The notes under the pieces are model-generated. The model did no database searches. It had not been told where the DNA came from and saw nothing but the letters and a program-made list of their open reading frames with translations. A stretch of DNA of 64,000 bases from assembly GCF_023856365.1 (NCBI RefSeq), contig NC_064551.1:14483027-14547026 (forward strand), read 5' to 3'. Shown piece after piece: positions 33,286 through 44,640 of the stretch. This DNA is from Brienomyrus brachyistius (taxonomy: Eukaryota > Chordata > Actinopteri > Osteoglossiformes > Mormyridae). Position 1 is the stretch's first letter. The number at the start of each line of letters is the position of its first letter. A program made the position numbers and the translations under genes.

Positions 33286-34446
33286 AGGAACTGTTCGTCA
33301 CTATCAGATGCAGCTCTTGGTGAGGCCCGTTCTTCACTATCCGAGGCAGCTTCCAGCGAGGCCCATTCTTCACTATCAGAGGAAACTCCTTGCGAGGCCC
33401 ATTCTTCACTATCAGAGGCAGCTCTTGGTGAGGCCCGTTCTTCACTATCCGAGGCAGGTCCCAGCGAGGCCCATTCTTCACTATCCTAGGCAGGTCCCAG
33501 CGAGGCCCATTCTTCACTATCAGAGGAAATTCCTTCCGAGGCCCATTCTTCACTATCAGAGGCAGCTCTTGGTGAGGCCCGTTCTTCACTATCCGAGGCA
33601 GCTTCCAGCGAGGCCCATTCTTCACTATCAGAGGAAATTCCTTGCGAGGCCCATTCTTCACTATCAGAGGCAGCTCTTGGTGAGGCCCGTTCTTCACTAT
33701 CCGAGGCAGGTCCCAGCGAGGCCCATTCTTCACTATCCTAGGCAGGTCCCAGCGAGGCCCATTCTTCACTATCAGAGGAAATTCCTTCCGAGGCCCATTC
33801 TTCACTATCAGAGGCAGCTCTTGGTGAGGCCCGTTCTTCACTATCCGAGGCAGCTTCCAGCGAGGCCCATTCTTCACTATCAGAGGAAATTCCTTGCGAG
33901 GCCCATTCTTCACTATCAGAGGCAGCTCTTGGTGAGGCCCGTTCTTCACTATCCGAGGCAGGTCCCAGCGAGGCCCATTCTTCACTATCCTAGGCAGGTC
34001 CCAGCGAGGCCCATTCTTCACTATCAGAGGAAATTCCTTCCGAGGCCCATTCTTCACTATCAGAGGCAGCTCTTGGTGAGGCCCGTTCTTCACTATCCGA
34101 GGCAGCTTCCAGCGAGGCCCATTCTTCACTATCAGAGGAAACTCCTTGCGAGGCCCATTCTTCACTATCAGAGGAAATTCCTTGCGAGGCCCATTCTTCA
34201 CTATCAGAGGCAGCTCTTGGTGAGGCCCGTTCTTCACTATCCGAGGCAGGTCCCAGCGAGGCCCATTCTTCACTATCCGAGGCAGGTCCCAGCGAGGCCC
34301 ATTCTTCACTATCCGAGGCAGGTCCCAGCGAGGCACATTCTTCACTATCAGAGGCTGCTCCCAGCAAGTCCCATTTTTTATTATAAGAGGCAGCGCCTGG
34401 TGAGGCCCGTTCTTTACTATCAGAGGCTGCTCCCAGCAAGGCGACA
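33286..34446. repeat. 36-bp minisatellite arranged as a 252-bp higher-order repeat; open on both strands
   Basis: About 32 tandem 36-bp units (consensus GAGGCCCATTCTTCACTATC followed by AGAGGCAGCTCTTGGT-type ends). Unit types repeat in the order A B C A D D E, so identical blocks recur every 7 units: the AAATTCCTTCCGAG variant ends at 33540, 33792 and 34044, exactly 252 bp apart. Flanking units at both ends are more diverged. Because 36 is divisible by 3 and the unit lacks stops, long frames result: plus strand 33308-34660 (450 codons, RPILHYQRQ-type), minus strand 34450-33200 (416 codons, IVKNGPRWDLPR-type), and an acidic minus-strand frame (SDSEEWAS-type) open from 34466 to 33990 and then stopped by TAG created in the D units. 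No domain is recognisable outside the repeat. Coding potential is not shown. Confidence 0.95.
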
Positions 34447-34697
34447 TCAACGAGGCAGCCTACCACAAATATCCCCAGTAGTCAATCCTATCAGGGCCTT
34501 GTGTCTATTGGCCAGTGTCAGGCTTCTCTGCCGGTCAGCAGTGATGACACGCTGTGTCTCTCAGCACTCAGCATCCCAAGTGGATGCCAGTGATCACCAG
34601 TGGAGTCACTTAGTGTTTAGCTTATATAGTGGACATGCTTATCTGAGGAAGAGGGGATGAAATTCTTACACCCTTCCATTTATTTTTATTTATTGAA

Positions 34698-34838
34698 AGT
34701 GACACCCCTGGAGCAATTTGGGTCGAGGGCCTTGCTCAAGGGCACAATGGTGAATCACTCTGCCGATCATGAAATTTCACCTGATAACCTTCTCATTATG
34801 GACATGAAGTCTAAGCTGCTGAGACATCATTGCTTAGC
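34698..34838 (-). mobile_element. V-SINE-like copy, minus strand
   Basis: The minus strand shows GATCGGCAGAGTGATTCACC and CCCTTGAGCAAGGCCCTCGACC followed by AATTGCTCCAGG, the same core as the copies at 8.3 and 24.2 kb. The 3' tail is missing. Confidence 0.65.
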
Positions 34839-34849
34839 ACAATTGTTCC

Positions 34850-37800
34850 TTTGGTGAAGTCATAGGTCTGCTTTATCCACTAATAAGAACACCCCCAATT
34901 ACTTAGGGAGACTGGATATTTTATACTCACCAAGAGCTCTTTATATTATGGACACAGATCTGTCCATAATTTCCTTACCGGTCAGCTTTAGCTCTTCAAT
35001 GGTGACTCTCTTCTAAAGCACCTTGACCCAACACTATGTCATTGAGGTGTCCCATGATATGAAAGGACCCGACTAATCTCTGGTGCATTTTGGCTATTTA
35101 AACTTGCTAGTTTAATCATGAAACACTTGCTGGATTCTGACTGTCGCCCCAAAAAGGCCAGTAATTTAAGGAGATTCAGAAGTAAGCTTTCCAGATAAAA
35201 CCTTTGTTTTATTTCACTGAAATGAAATGCACACAGCATCAGTATTATAATGTTCTTTATGCAGTGGTCAGGTCATTTTCACGGTTGTAATCATAATGCT
35301 CTGTCTTGTACAATGACTTTTTATAATTTTTAATTTTCTGTTTTTCCTGTGCATTAAAATGACTTTATGTTCAGGAAATCAAACTCAAATGTACTCATTT
35401 CCTATATCCAGTGGATTGGAAACTTTGTAGCAAGGTGACACATGATCAGTTCTCTTTTGTCTTAGATTGCAATAAAACTAAAAGATGACATTTACTTACA
35501 ATATCAGTGAAACACAGAGATGACACTTAATACTTTGCCTCACCTTTCTTTTGATGTTTTTCTGCTGCAAGGAAATTGTCTTGGGAGCTCGGTTAATCTA
35601 AAAGATAGATCCACGGAGAATCTTTGAGACGGTTCACTTTATCTCAACTCTACAGAAGTATCTCAGAACACTGTGGACTGACATTATTAGGAGACCTGAA
35701 CTCCTTATTTTCCTATGTTCCATTACATCTAAAGTATCTCTCTTTTCTCCAGTTGTGTAAATAATGGACATTTCAGTTTGAACCTCTCTTAAATGATTTG
35801 TTCTTCCAGCATTATGATATAAGTGAGGATCAGAGAGTGTCCCTAGAGAAATTGGGGTTAGGGGTCATGTTTTAGAGCCCAACATGGAAATCAAGCATGG
35901 TATTTGAACCAGCAACCTTCTACCCAGAAACACAAACTCCTAAGTCACATAAAACTAAGTCACCATTAAACTGCAGTCGAGATTTCCAGTGCTTCTCCAG
36001 AGAGTGATGCGTGATGATTCTGAAGTATTTCTCCCACAGGGCACTGGCTGTACACTGAGGTATGTGGTCTCTTGTAAGCACAAGATTCGAAGAGGTGTTG
36101 ACTGTAAACACAGAAGCACTTTGGCACAGCAGGTGTCACTGAGTCACAGGTGAGGGAGTGGCTCTCAGTCATTACCTGGGGGGTTAGAGACAATAAGTAA
36201 AGTGAAATAAGTAAGCAAAAGTATAAAAAAAGTGTTTTTCCCCGACAGAAGTCACAAAGTGCTATACAACTTAAAAACAGTCAATAAACACAAAAAACAA
36301 ACCTTACAAAAACAATAGCCTTATTGAAATCTTGCAGCCATTAAGGAACAGGCCTATGACCAGAAAGCAGTTAACAGACCTCACCTAGTTGCCTTTTATG
36401 AGCAGTTTCTTTGCTGTGTAACACAGGGAAAGGCACCCATGCGCTGGAGCAGTGGAAACATGTCTTATGCCAGTGGTGTATGAAACAGAATCCATAACCT
36501 GCAGTGGGAGGGACTACAGCGCAGTGTTAGCTGCTGACAGGCCTAACCCACTTCCTGTGAGCGACTCCATACCTTCCAATTGAGTTAAACCAGGTTGTGA
36601 CTGACAGCCCGCAACGTGGGATTCAAAAGCTCATTATTCACATCACCAATAGTTTCTGCTCTTCACAAAGCCCTTAATCGCTTAATTATATCAATCGTTC
36701 CTCTTAATTAATGCAGGTGACAGCGAGTTGCAGGTACTTAGAGGTTTGCCAGCTGGGGGAAGAGTACAGGTCTGCGGAGCTAAGGCACTTTCAGAGGGCA
36801 TTCAGGGAGCTTTTGATTAAGGTATCCGCTGAGCAGATAAATAATGCAGAGTAGAGGCTTTACGAGAAAGCACAGGGCACGGAAGGCACATCAAAGGGTC
36901 TTACCGCTCCCGAACTCAATCCGTCTGTCTGAGTGGCCTGGAAGGTAGGGCGCTTTCCGAAATGATGTGACTCTCGGAAATGCTAGTTTGCTGCACATGT
37001 CTCAAGAGGGACGCACGTAGGATGCGCCAGGAGGATGCAGGAGCATGGGCAATGATCTCTGACGGGCATCTCTCCCTCTGCTTTGGAGATGTCAATAATA
37101 CTTAAGCTACAGACTGAAGGGACGAATCCCTACCAGAGACTCACTTTTACTGCCACCAGATTGACGGTCCAGCTGTTTCTTTACATTTATTATTCTTTTC
37201 AGATTATGCATATTAATTACTGTATTTTGTATGCAACACATTTTTGTCATATATTTCATAATAAGTAAATTATTAAATATATTCATTAATAAATGCAAAA
37301 AATGTGCTGGGCATATTTAATCATGTTAAATATGTACAGTTTAGTCAGCAGGCAACTGTAAAAGTGCGACCTCACTTCCTGTCCAAGGAGCCGAATGACT
37401 AGCCTTTTGGTTTCAGGTCAGGTTCTTGATTGGTCAATTTTTTTTTGTATGAAAACAGATACCCACATTTAAGGAGGGAGAATGGCCACACTGGGATGTA
37501 GATCTTGGGAACATGTTGTGAGGCTAAGAGGCGGGAAGTCACAAGGATCCGCCTCCATGGACGAGTCACCTTACAGTGTCGTCTGTCAAACTGCAAGACC
37601 GTCGCAGAGTGCATGTGGGATGCCATGTTACCTTAATGGAGAAACACAGCATGGAGCAGATAGAGAGAAGCAGGAGCACTTTGTTAAAATCCTATTATGA
37701 TCCATTATCATCAAGATAAAGTCCTGCTTTGAGAGCTTTGATATTTAAGGTGTGAAGAAGGCCACTGGGCTGGGCTGGGGGGCTGTGGCCATCCCTGGAA

Positions 37801-38860
37801 CGGGGGTGACGTAACCCCACGTTTTCTATGCATTCAAGCTCTTCCTTTTTTCACAAGTCGCCATAAATGTCTGTCTTTCGTCCCTTCTCACCTCTGTTTT
37901 TTCTAAAACAATAGTATTATTAGAGTAAATGAATTACTCAGGAAGAGGACATACAAGGTGGAATGCACAAACACGGTTAGGAGAAACAGAATGAATTTTC
38001 ACCACTTTGTCTTACACAAAGATTTTTAAATAACTGTATATAGAAGAAGTGAATTTGGCCATGTTTCCTCCTCCAAGCTCTATACCACGCCTCAGACAAG
38101 GCCGGTTGAGATCTAACCATAAACAGTTTAATATCTAAATGATGATAATAAGTTCTTATATTCTTGGTTAATATTCCTTCCTGGTTGCCTGGGGTTAGGA
38201 AATCATGCTTGTAAAATCCTGTTTGATTAATTTATTATTCATTGGGTGTCTATTAAAGGAACCGCTCCGGAGGAGTCATCCGTCACAGGTGTAAGCAGTT
38301 TGAAGATAAATAAGCCGTGGTGTTTGTGAAGGCCCCTGGATGTGTGTTTGCAGAGGCCCAGGGGGCCTGTCTGTAGGGGGCTCGCGACTAAGCACAGCCT
38401 GTAACGTTTTTCCTCCTTACCATTGCATTCATGCAAGAATCATTCAGCAGTTACTCTACCCCTGCCTGCATGTCTGAGGTTGCTTGTGCTGCACCTGTCT
38501 CATTAGTGCATGACCTTTCAGGATTGGTCCCTATCTTGCTCACGTTCAGCCAGTCATCTCCCCATGTGGCCAGCAGGCGTCGCTGGCCATCCCGTCTCCC
38601 GTTGTTTCCCTGGTCTGTTCTGTCCCTAATAGTGTGTTTCCCTGCTCTCTAGGCTGCCATGGCTTAATTGGCTAAGTTAGAGACTGAGAGCCGCGCTCCC
38701 ATACTGTCATGGTTATTGGTTATAATGGTTATGTTGAATTTTTCTCCTTGTTAGTTCATGCATTCATGTTATTTCTGCATCGATCCTTGTTTTGTATTTT
38801 GTTTCAGGTTATCCACGTGTGTAGCTATAGTTTTTCATTTCACCTACAGCGGTTGAACAG
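34850..38860. other. No gene seen; mostly single-copy-looking DNA
   Basis: A decayed SINE fragment may lie at 35836-35945 (minus strand, with GAAGGTTGCTGGTTCAAATACC as a B-box-like stretch). At 36640-36760 there is an AT-rich patch with CTTAATCGCTTAATTATATCAATC and CTTAATTAATGCAGGTGACAG, regulatory-like. T runs at 37439-37446. No coding pattern. Confidence 0.4.
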
Positions 38861-38868
38861 TAAATAAT

Positions 38869-39722
38869 TTATTTGTATGCTATAGGGCCTCCTTCTCCGG
38901 CTAATACAGCATCAGATTGTCTTGGGAATGACAGATACAAGCCCTGCACAGTGGCCAGAGGGATTTTGAGCCGTTCCTCTTGCAGAACGGTGGCCAGGTC
39001 ACTACGCGATGCTGGTGGAGGAAAACGTTTCCTGACTCGCTCCTCCAAAACACCCCAAAGTAGCTCAATAATGAACTGATTTGATGACCGTGCAGGAAAT
39101 GGGAGATGGTCACCTTCCCTTTCATGTTCATCATACCACCCTGTTACCAGTTTTGCTGTGTGTTTTGTTGCATTAACATCCTGATAATCAGCATCACCTT
39201 CAGAGTACAATATTTGAATCAGTGGGTGAACATTCCTCCAAAATGGTTCAGCAGTCCTCGGTAGTGATGCACACATATAGAACAAGTAGTGGGCCTAGGG
39301 AATTCCATGATTCTGAAGCCGGAACCATCACTGATCCACCCCTGTGCTGTACTCTGGGTAGTCTACGTCTTATTGGTAAGCTTAGCACCACTGAGACCGA
39401 TGTTTGGCATTGGCACAAGTGAACAAGGCTTTGGCTACACAGCCTGACCATGAATAATGACCCTGTGGAGCTCCTGACGGACCGTTTCAGTGGAAACTGG
39501 AGAGTCTCTGTGCACATTTAATTCTGCAGTGAGTTGGGCAGCTGTGGTTTCATGTTTTTTGGATACAATCCGCGTTAGTGCCCAGACATCCCTTTCAGAC
39601 AGCTTCCTCTTCCATACACAGTTATTCCGGTTGGATGTGGTCCATCCTTTGTAGTAGTATGCCAACATTACCCTGCAAATCATGAGTCTTGATCCACCAC
39701 CAAGACTTGTCGTCCTGGTCAC
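38869..39722 (-). pseudogene. Tc1-like transposase pseudogene
   Basis: Three consecutive minus-strand frames together cover most of a Tc1-type transposase. 39722-39435 holds the N-terminal DNA-binding region (KLSERDVWALTRIVSK, TTAAQLTAELN, then VSTETVRQELH). 39517-39248 includes the middle region with GGSVMV and SWNSLGPLLVL. 39285-38869 holds the catalytic C-terminus, with HTAKLVTGW following a decayed second-Asp region (QDVNATK) and ELLWGVLEERV around the catalytic Glu. Frame changes between the parts and the altered motif residues show it is dead. Terminal inverted repeats were not found. The enzyme would have been a DDE/D cut-and-paste transposase acting in the nucleus. Confidence 0.88.
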
Positions 39723-39994
39723 AGATGCACACCAACAATATGTCCTCCTTTGAAAACTGATATGTCTCCCACTATGTTGTGTGGATTGTAAAATTTTATG
39801 TACAGCTGGGTAATTGCTCAGCTAATTCAACCTTCACACTCTGCTCTTACTGATGGGATGTGCAGTCAGCGAAGACTGGACACCAGGCTGTGCATATATG
39901 TGTGAAACATCAAACACTATATTAGCCAGTGTTTAGGTTTCATTGCCCAAACCCTGTTGGTTCCCTGTACAGTATCTGCTGTGTTGCCCTCGTC

Positions 39995-40115
39995 CAGGGG
40001 TCGGCAGCCCTGATCCTGGAGTGCCTGTATCCAGTAGACATTCTATCCTACCAAACCACATCCGATCTAAAGCAAATGGTAACTCATCAGGTTGGCATCA
40101 TCCTAAATTTCTTCC
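39995..40115 (+). mobile_element. hAT-like non-autonomous repeat fragment
   Basis: Begins CAGGGGTCGGCAGCCCTGATC then CTGGAGTGCC and TCTATCCTACCAAACC, a common fish repeat head with the CAGGGGT terminus typical of hAT elements. The right terminus is not recognisable. Confidence 0.45.
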
Positions 40116-40230
40116 TCTTTATGGCACCCCCAGGCTGGACCATTTATTACCCCCGTCAGACCTTGAACAGACCTCGATCTCCTTTATGGTCCCCAAGATT
40201 TGAATGAATTACAGTGCAAATAATGTAAAC

Positions 40231-40360
40231 ATCCATCCATCCATCTTCCAACTATGTATTCTGGTCATGGGGGCTCCGGGGCTTATCCCAGGCAGCACAA
40301 GGCACAAGTCACAGATAATCCATAGGTGAGATTCCAGTCCTTTGCAGATAATGTGGACAT
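40231..40360 (-). mobile_element. tRNA-SINE 3' fragment, minus strand
   Basis: Starts with (ATCC)n (the reversed tail), then GGGGCTCCGGGGCTTATCCC and GGCACAAGTCAC, the diverged 3' body of the SINE. The 5' part with the A and B boxes is absent. Confidence 0.6.
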
Positions 40361-40731
40361 TTCAGGGTGATTTTGTCATTATATCCATTCCTCCATCAAG
40401 GCTCTTTGCTCTGGTTTTCGAGACAGTGTTTGTCCAGGGCAGCTGCAGGTGTGATGCTCTAGGCCTGACTGGCTGTGATGTATCCCTCCTGTATTTGACT
40501 GCAGAAGCAGACATGCTATTCAGACATGCCGTCAGGACCCAATCACCAGAGTCTGCTTCACCGCTGTGACCTCCACTGGGGCTGAATTTGCTGGACTGCG
40601 ATCATCTGCGACGGCTGCAATGCAGCCCGCGTGTTTATCACCCTCACCTTGGGGTATTAATACACCTAAAATTGCCCCCTCGCCACACTTCCCAAAAAGA
40701 ACTCCCGTGATTGGCCCCTTCCCTGCGTTTA

Positions 40732-40753
40732 CCCCCCCCCCCCCCCCCCCCCC
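40732..40753. repeat. Poly-C homopolymer, 22 nt
   Basis: Uninterrupted C run. Confidence 0.95.
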
Positions 40754-41629
40754 TTGGTCAGACTGCCTTACATGATGTTTCTTGGTAGAATTTTCTTACG
40801 TAGATATTTATCTCGAATCGGTGTTGAGCTCCAGAATGACGCAATGAAAAATGATTTTAAAAAGCCAAGCATGAGTAAATCAGCAAATACATTAGTGTAA
40901 CATCTAGTGAGTCATAGTGAGTCACATAGTATTGAGGTGGCCGATTGTCCAACAAGGAACGGTTAACTGATAAATGTGTGCTGGGGATACAGGTTTACTT
41001 TACCTTCTCTAACCTAGTGCTTAGTTTTTGCTTGTTCTGCCTTTCCAGATAAATTACTGGCAACTGAAGATCCATGTTCACATCACATATATATCACATA
41101 TATGATCATTTCTACCTTGTAAATTCTCAACTCCTTATATTTTTTTTTTCGTTACAATGTCTTGATTCCATGTGTTTTGCATTTGTTACAATGTCTCAGT
41201 TCCTCTTATTTCTTTTCTTTGAAGTCCTGCTGTGTTATTCTGCTGCCTTTAATATCACGAATCCCCGAATAAACTCTTTTGTACTCTGATGACTAGGACA
41301 TCCCAGTCCTGTTACCGGGGTAACGGGTGTGCTCTGGTATCTCCTGCATGTGTAATATAGCTTTAAAAGGCCTGTTATTTTGCGATCTTTTTTTCAGAAG
41401 TCAATGATTATTCAGCACAGATGGTCCGTGGCATGACAGCCTGGATGGGTAAAGACACGGAAATTTGTCTTCTCAACAAACTTATCGACTTTTTCACGCA
41501 CGCAGACAGAGGGGGCGGAGGAAAGTAATTGGAGCTCCTTCACTTCATGGGAGATTCACAGACTAATCCTGACCAATCAGAAGGTTCAAAAAAGTTCTTT
41601 TCTATGCGAGCTTCCCATAAAAATGGTGC

Positions 41630-41745
41630 CATTAAATGTTTGATACGTGAGCCCCAGGATCCATTAATGATTAACTGTTTATCTGACATTATGAGAGCTC
41701 TGCTTTGATCAAATGAATTGCCTGACATCTGATGGCTCACTTCCT
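41630..41745. promoter_or_regulatory. Candidate conserved noncoding element
   Basis: CCATTAATGATTAACTG, TATCTGACATTATGAG, TTGATCAAATGAATTG and CCTGACATCTGATGG cluster within about 110 bp, in unique sequence. They resemble homeodomain and TALE sites. Evidence is motif clustering only. Confidence 0.25.
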
Positions 41746-42189
41746 GTTTCACTTCTTCATCCATAATATAGGCTACACAGCCAGCTATAGCTATGTCTAC
41801 TTTGGATTGCATCAAAAATACGTGACAAGTACAATAGGAATTTGTGTTCACAATTCAACTTTTTTAACACTGGAATAATTCCCCTCGGTCATGGCAGAGA
41901 TAAAAATAAATTACAAAAATATTAAAATAGAAAGGCAGTTTGGTATCAGAAGGTTAGAGGGGTTTTACTTGCTTGTAGCCCCCATGCCGGTTTAATGGCT
42001 TATTCAGCTTTGCTTTGACTTATCATAACAGTATAACTACATCACCGGGACCTTGCTGGCTTAACCGATGAATCATTTTCAGAGATTCCAGTGGTAGAAG
42101 ATAGTGATGAGGTCTAAAATTAGCCAAGAGTGAACTTAAAGGTTTTTTTTTTTCTTACAAACTGTTCATTTCCTCCCGTTTTGGTTTAA

Positions 42190-42365
42190 TGTTAAATATG
42201 CACTTAACTAATCCTCGTATGGAGAGAGCAGGCATCATTAACATGCCGTTCCAGGAAAGCAGCACATTCCAGTTGATTAATATGGAAACGATGTATGGCA
42301 AGAACATCTCCCGAGAGTATATAATATTATAGAGCCTTCCATAATTAAGATTTCTGCCAAATCTA
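42190..42365. promoter_or_regulatory. Candidate conserved noncoding element
   Basis: Clustered ATCATTAACATGCC, ACATTCCAG (TEAD-like), TTGATTAATATGG and CCATAATTAAG motifs in unique AT-rich sequence without open frames. Confidence 0.25.
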
Positions 42366-44464
42366 CACTAAAACCTGCTGTTAGTTCCATTATGGCTAAA
42401 ATGGGAAAACAGTTTATTCACCTCTTATTTGAGCAATGTACTGTTTATTTAAGTATATTCAGTACAAGGCTGAGGCTATCAATCAAGAGCATACTGGTCT
42501 AGTGTTGTAAGTGAAATGCAGATTGTGCTGAATGTCCACGTTCATTTCAAAGAAACATCAATGTCCTCTGTGATATATGCACCACCTCTGTGTTATCCCC
42601 TGCAATGGAATCCATTAAGCTTTCTAATCTCTGAGGGAGAGCCGTGACGTTAGTGTGGGAACGAAAGGAAGAACAACATTCGTTTGTAAGGATTCGGCCG
42701 TGGAGGACACACACAGCAGCATACAGTCTGACAGCAGCTGTAACTCAATGACCCAAGTTTCACTGACAACTGCACTTATTCTGTTACATTTGGCTGCAGG
42801 TATTTCAGGAAATACATAAGTAAATGTCAGGGGTGGGGGGGCGTGAACGTGATCTCAGTCTGCCAGTCTGCTGCGTTATCGGTGCTTGTAAGTATCTTTG
42901 ACTCATCACATCACATCATTCTCATGGTCTTATTGCCACTTGGTTAATCGTTATTAATCAGTTGTCCATGAAAATAAAGTACAAATAAAGTACTGTACAA
43001 GAAAATCACTGCCAGGAACACCAAAGGATGCTCTTTTCGTGCACAGCTGGTCTTCTTAACAATTCAGTGTGTTTTTAATTAATGTTCAGGTGTTTTTACA
43101 GGTTGAGTGCAAGTTCTAGACAAATTACTTCAGAACTAAATTTCTGCATATTGGATTAGAAAGCTTGCAGAAGGATACACATCAAACACATCAAACACAT
43201 CCAGACCTAAAATGTGAACATATAATCTTCAGTAACGAATCGAGAATCCTAACCTCCACGAAATGATGCCAGCAAACTGCTAAATCAGCTCTACTTTTCA
43301 AACAGTTGAGTCTCAAACGCGCAGAGGAAGCGGGATTCCAAATTTAGAAGGGCAAGAACGCAGAGAGAAGGTAAGGACTGTGAATCTCCACGGTGACCAG
43401 GGCTGCGATTCATGGTGCCTTCTACTTCCACACAGCTCAGTGACCTACAGAAAGGCACATAGAGAAGATGAATGTAAATAAATTAAAAAATAGAGGTGTG
43501 TTTCCGGTCCCTGTCCAGACAGCCTGACTGGATTACGCCCCAGGTGGAGTCTGAGCACAGGCAGCAGAGGAAGATGAGGTATCCGCTAGCTGGTGCTCAG
43601 TGAGGGGGGGCAAGGCAGAGCACATTATTTCAGCAGTTCCCGGAAGAGCAGTCTCAAAGTCGTGGGTGGTGGTGATGAGGTGGACGGAGGTGAGGTTATA
43701 GAGAAAGGTATTTTCTGCTCATCCGAAAGCTGCAGTCGGGATCTCGGGGGGGAGGGGAGCGGGGGTTTCCTTCATTCACTCATAAATGAGAAGCACGTCG
43801 GCAGCTTGAGCTGCCAAGCTGGATCTCCCACTACAGCGGGGACAGGAAGTACCCGGATGCGGAGCAAGCCTTTCTCCAGCCACCGGCAAACAAATTGTCT
43901 GCCTGAAATGTGTAGCAGCCCGGCCACGTCTCTGCAGGCGTGGAAGTGGGCTCGCTTGCCGCCTCCCTCAGCCCGGGGCTGAGATGATGATAGCCCACTG
44001 AAGTCTCTTAGGGAGCACGGCCGCACTGATCAGCGAGGCTCTCTCCTTCAGCGAACGAGAGCCAAAGGTGTCCCTGCAATCAGCTCCTCGCTGTCACCCA
44101 CCGCTGCGGTATGGGATGACATCGATCCCCCACTCTCACACAGCCACTGACGACAGCTATGAATACATTTTCACAATGTTTAATGTCAGGGGAGTAATGG
44201 AAGGCAGTCCAGCAGGTTCCATTTCATGCACAACCTGAAAGTACTCCAGTGGAAAAGACCACAGTGTGTTTTCTGTTCCGAGATGGGGATTCACAAGGCC
44301 TCTGCTCTGGTCTTGTTACAGTACAGTGGTCTTGCAGATATTCTCTGTCTCCTAACACTGCCACTCTTATGGAATGTTACCACTTCTTAAGTGATTTGAA
44401 ACTTTTATAACCATCATCCATTGTGTTAGTTCTTGTAGACGGACATACTTCTTGACCCACAAAA

Positions 44465-44640
44465 GCACCTTGACAGTTCAGAACCAGTGAGCCATCATTC
44501 CGTCATACCTAACTGCGTATCTATTACGGGGTAGAAGAACACGTGTAGGAAGCCTATGTCAACATGGGAAGGGCATGAAAATTCCACACAAACAGAGATG
44601 GGTGCAGAAACTGAACCCAGCATCCCCAGGCTGTTAATCT
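44465..44640 (-). mobile_element. Decayed SINE, minus strand
   Basis: The minus strand shows GGGTTCAGTTTCTGCACC (B-box-like), GTGTGGAATTTTCATGCCC and a shortened body. It is much diverged from the 16.0 kb copy. Confidence 0.4.

Larger units (their letters stand above)
40754..44460. other. No gene seen; two regulatory-like patches
   Basis: No repeat family recognised. Patches at 41630-41745 and 42190-42365 are listed separately. The 129-codon frame at 43593-43982 lies in GC-rich DNA with an overlapping antisense frame and no recognisable domain. Confidence 0.4.

Noticed and set aside
33200..34660. Two 400+ codon genes on opposite strands
   Set aside because: Both are produced by a stop-free 36-bp unit; no start context, flanking domain or splice signal supports either. 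Reported as a repeat.
43593..43982. 129-codon gene
   Set aside because: GC-rich low-complexity composition with an overlapping antisense frame and no recognisable motif.
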